Of a stretch of DNA of 64,000 nucleotides, positions 61,032 to 64,000 are shown in pieces. The position numbers were made by a program, and so were the translations under genes. The stretch comes from Bactericera cockerelli (lineage: Eukaryota > Arthropoda > Insecta > Hemiptera > Triozidae). How positions within the stretch are numbered: position 1 is the first letter of the stretch; every line of letters begins with the position of its first letter. The notes beneath the pieces are model-generated. The model had not been told where the DNA came from and did not search any database. It saw only the letters and a program-made list of their open reading frames with translations. The stretch covers positions 17,349,756 through 17,413,755 of the forward strand of contig CM044961.1 in NCBI GenBank assembly GCA_024516035.1, given 5' to 3'.

Positions 61032-62212
61032 ACTTCCGAGAAATTTCTAATATTAGAAATCGGAAGTATTGTGTTCGTTTTTGTAAAAAAAAATATTTTT
61101 TTGCTCCGATTTCAATTTTTTTTTTAAATGGGATAGATATTTGAGAAAGTGTCCTAGAATGTGTCAATCTATGTAAGCTTGCTAGTGCCAAGTTCAACTA
61201 CTTAAACTACATACGAGTTGATTGATTCTGATTATTCTGAACTACCTACATACATATTTTAAAAGCACTTTCTTCTTGTGTAGCATTGCGATTCTGAGAA
61301 CGCCTAGATGTTTAGAAACAATAGCCATCATCTCTTTCCATATAATTAAGTTTTATTGTTTATAACATGTATCTCCTCCTTTTCCTGTGCAAGGGAAGTC
61401 AATTACGAGATTCTTCTGCCAGTTCTGCCTCCAATCAGTTGATCCTGTGTTGGAGGTTTTTTTCTTGTAGATGACTCTTAGAAAAGGCATCAAGTTACAG
61501 TGGAAGAGTTCCTATCAAACACATCAGAATATAAATTGTTAATGAAGTTCTCATAATTTTATATGTCCAATACATCTTTTTGCTAATAGGTAATGGTCGT
61601 AATATTTTTTTGCTCCGATTTCAATTTTTTTTCATATTTCTGGACGTTTCATAACCTCCTGAGCAAATTTGGTTTTGTGTCCGTCTGTCGGTCTGTCGGT
61701 CTGTTAAAATGATTCCTTGTAACGCGCAAATCTCGGAAACTACTCGACCGATTTTGATGAAATTTTGCACACATCTAGGAGACATTCTGTAGATGGTCCC
61801 ATTTTAAATTCATCGAATTCGTACTAGCGGTTCTTGGTGAAAGAGACCATGCGCCTGACCACTAACTTTTTACTTAAACGCTTATATCTCGTGGACGGTA
61901 CACCCGATTTTGATGAAATTTTGTGTGGTTATGCTTTTTAAATTAATTATAATTTGACTCTGATATTTAAGAAAATCCGAAATTTTGGTCAAAGAAGTCA
62001 AAAAATAAGGACCACGACTTGCCGATACAGAATTTTTTGTAGAATCTAGAATGTAGAAAAAACAATATTCTACCATATAAAACAAATTTGAAGAAAATCG
62101 GTTGAGTCGTTTTAGAGATACAAGTAATTTTCTAAAAAAATCTCAAAATTGGCACTTGTTTACAATGTGAAGCAATCACGAGGAAGTATTGTGTCCATAA
62201 TTGGCAGTGTTT
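61032..62212 (-). mobile_element. Family P repeat, copy 3, split by a ~475-bp insertion
   Basis: 61032-61125 holds the palindromic end and 61600-62212 holds the rest. Both pieces contain AATATTTTTTTGCTCCGATT, so about 30 bp is duplicated on either side of 61126-61599. The inserted stretch is not recognised and has no ORF of note. Confidence 0.7.
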
Positions 62213-62604
62213 TTTTTTTTTTTTACTTTTTTTATTTTATTATATTGAGACATAATTCTCTATTGAGCTCCTCTTCTCAACCATTCTCGAATTATTGAGG
62301 AAAATCTATGCATTGGGTGGAATCCGATCAAAAGATGCACAACTTGTTTACATTTTGAATGTCCAACCAAACCAATGGAGGGAAAAACCATACTATTACA
62401 CACCTTTATACTTCATGGTACTAAAACATTTAGTTATCTGACTTTTAAAGACAGGACAGCTGTTTTGTACGAGTGGGCTTATTTGTAATCCTATCTCTTA
62501 TAATACAGAAGAACTTGGGTAAAAACAGCACTTGTGTGAGCAGGAAACCTGGATAAACTGGATAAAAAAACGTGGTACTTTTTGAGGTTATTATACAAAA
62601 AAAA

Positions 62605-63329
62605 ACACTGCCAATTATGGACACCATACTTCCTCGTGATTGTTTCACATTGTGTACACGTGCGAATTTTGAGTTTTTATAGAAAGTTACTTGTATCTCC
62701 AAAACGGCTCAACCGATTTTCTTCAAATTTGTTTTATATGGTAGAATATCGTTTTTTCTACAATCTGAATTCCACAAAAAATTCTGTATCGGCAAGTCGT
62801 GGTCCTTATTTTTTTACTTTTTTGTCCAAAATTTCGGATTTTCTTAAATATCAGAGTCAAATTATAATTAATTCAAAAATAAATATAAATAACCTATGTC
62901 AAACAATAATATGCATATTCTTACAAAATTTCATCGAAATCGGGTGTACCGTTCACGAGATATAAGCGTTTAAGTAAAAAGTTAGTGGTCAGGCGCATGG
63001 TCTCTTTCACCTAGAACCGCTTGTATGAATTCAATAAATTTAAAATGGGACCATCTACAGAATGTCTCCTAGATGTGTGCAAAATTTCATCAAAATCGGT
63101 CGAGTAGTTTCCGAGATTTGCGCGTTACAAGGAATCGTTTTAACAGACCGACAGACCGACAGAACGACAGACCGACAGACCGACAGACAGACACAAAACC
63201 AAATTTACTCAGTAGGTTATGAAACGTCCAGAAATATGAAAAAAATTGAAATCGGAGCAAAAAAATATTTTTTTTACAAAAACGAACACAATACTTCCGA
63301 TTTCTAATATTAGAAATTTCTCGGAAGTA
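62605..63329 (+). mobile_element. Family P repeat, near full-length copy 4
   Basis: About 725 bp from ACACTGCCAATTATGG to the palindrome ending CTCGGAAGTA. It lies head-to-head with copy 3, about 390 bp apart. Its GACAGACC tract (63143-63190) is expanded. Confidence 0.8.
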
Positions 63330-63710
63330 ATACATAAATACTGGCACTTTAAGAATTTCCACCAAAAAATTTGTGACCAATTGTTCATAGTTTACAAAGT
63401 CAAAGAGTTCATTGACCTCCTGGAATCAGCATCTCACGTCTGTTAGTTAATGAAGCGAATCCTCAAGAACTGATTCTTTGTTAATTAGGCACCACTGAAT
63501 CGACTCATTATGATCGGGAGTCACTCAGACGGTGAAAGGAGGATCCATGTCCTTTCTCATTCCATAGTCCAAGTTCTCTGAGTGAAAGGAAGAGTCAAGT
63601 GGCTCTTGTCAAAATGCAATGATTCAAGCTGGGACGACATGATGCAAAGTCATTGTGCACAGATTTCGTGACCAAAATTGCACGCTGGAATTCACAATAT
63701 AAATCAAAAT

Positions 63711-64000
63711 ACACTGCCAATTATGGACACAATACTTCCTCGTGATTGTTTCACATTGTGTACACGTGCGTTTTTTGAGTTTTTATACTAAATTACTTGT
63801 ATCTCCGAAACGGCTGAACCGATTTTCTTCAAATTTGTTTTAAATGATAGAAAACCGTTTTTTCTACATTCTAGATTCTACAAAAAATTCTGTATCGGCA
63901 AGTCGTGGTTCTTATTTTTTGACTTTATTGTCCAAAATTTCGGATTTTCTTAAATATCAGAGTCAAATTATAATTAATTAAAAAGAAAATATAAAAAGCC
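63711..64000 (+). mobile_element. Family P repeat, copy 5, running out of the window
   Basis: Starts ACACTGCCAATTATGGAC and matches the first 290 bp of copies 1 and 4. Cut by the window end. Confidence 0.8.

Overview
AT-rich animal nuclear DNA, almost certainly from an insect. The evidence is a multi-exon group III chitinase gene with GT-AG introns, an animal-type ribosomal protein S8, and dense insect-style repeats (tRNA-derived SINEs, non-autonomous Helitrons, piggyBac- and mariner-type MITEs, a gypsy fragment). The order cannot be fixed from the sequence; a hemipteran is my low-confidence guess. No bacterial operon, CRISPR array or virus genome was seen.

The main gene is the insect chitinase Cht7 on the minus strand. 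I assembled eight coding exons by hand: 60161-60159 (ATG only), 19177-19087, 10279-10089, 8925-8688, 3904-3725, 3146-3023, 1692-1383 and 286-48. Every phase agrees across the joins and gives 458 codons: an N-terminal signal-anchor segment, a basic/Ser-rich linker and one complete first GH18 domain with its catalytic acid. The gene leaves the window at base 1, and the second GH18 domain and chitin-binding domain expected for Cht7 lie outside. Intron 1 is about 41 kb and holds most of the window.

The most unusual structure is at the end of exon 3. A 50-bp unit (42 nt of exon end plus 8 nt of intron, including the GTGAGT donor) is repeated 16 times at 9321-10130, so 15 intact tandem 5' splice sites follow one exon. 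Only the first keeps the reading frame.

Intron 1 also carries an intact, intronless RpS8 ORF (51486-52112, minus). It is joined head-to-head to a shrunken Ty3/gypsy pol ORF (52152-53462, plus) that lacks reverse transcriptase, RNase H and most of the integrase core. Other notable items are a 248-bp perfect inverted repeat with a 17-nt loop (39561-40073), a TTAA-flanked piggyBac-type MITE (35469-36076), a mariner-type element with ~390-bp inverted repeats (5290-7003), four short Helitrons, at least four tRNA-derived SINE families and a ~720-bp unclassified repeat ('family P') in five long or partial copies, three of them in the last 3 kb. The rest of intron 1 is AT-rich sequence in which I see no gene.
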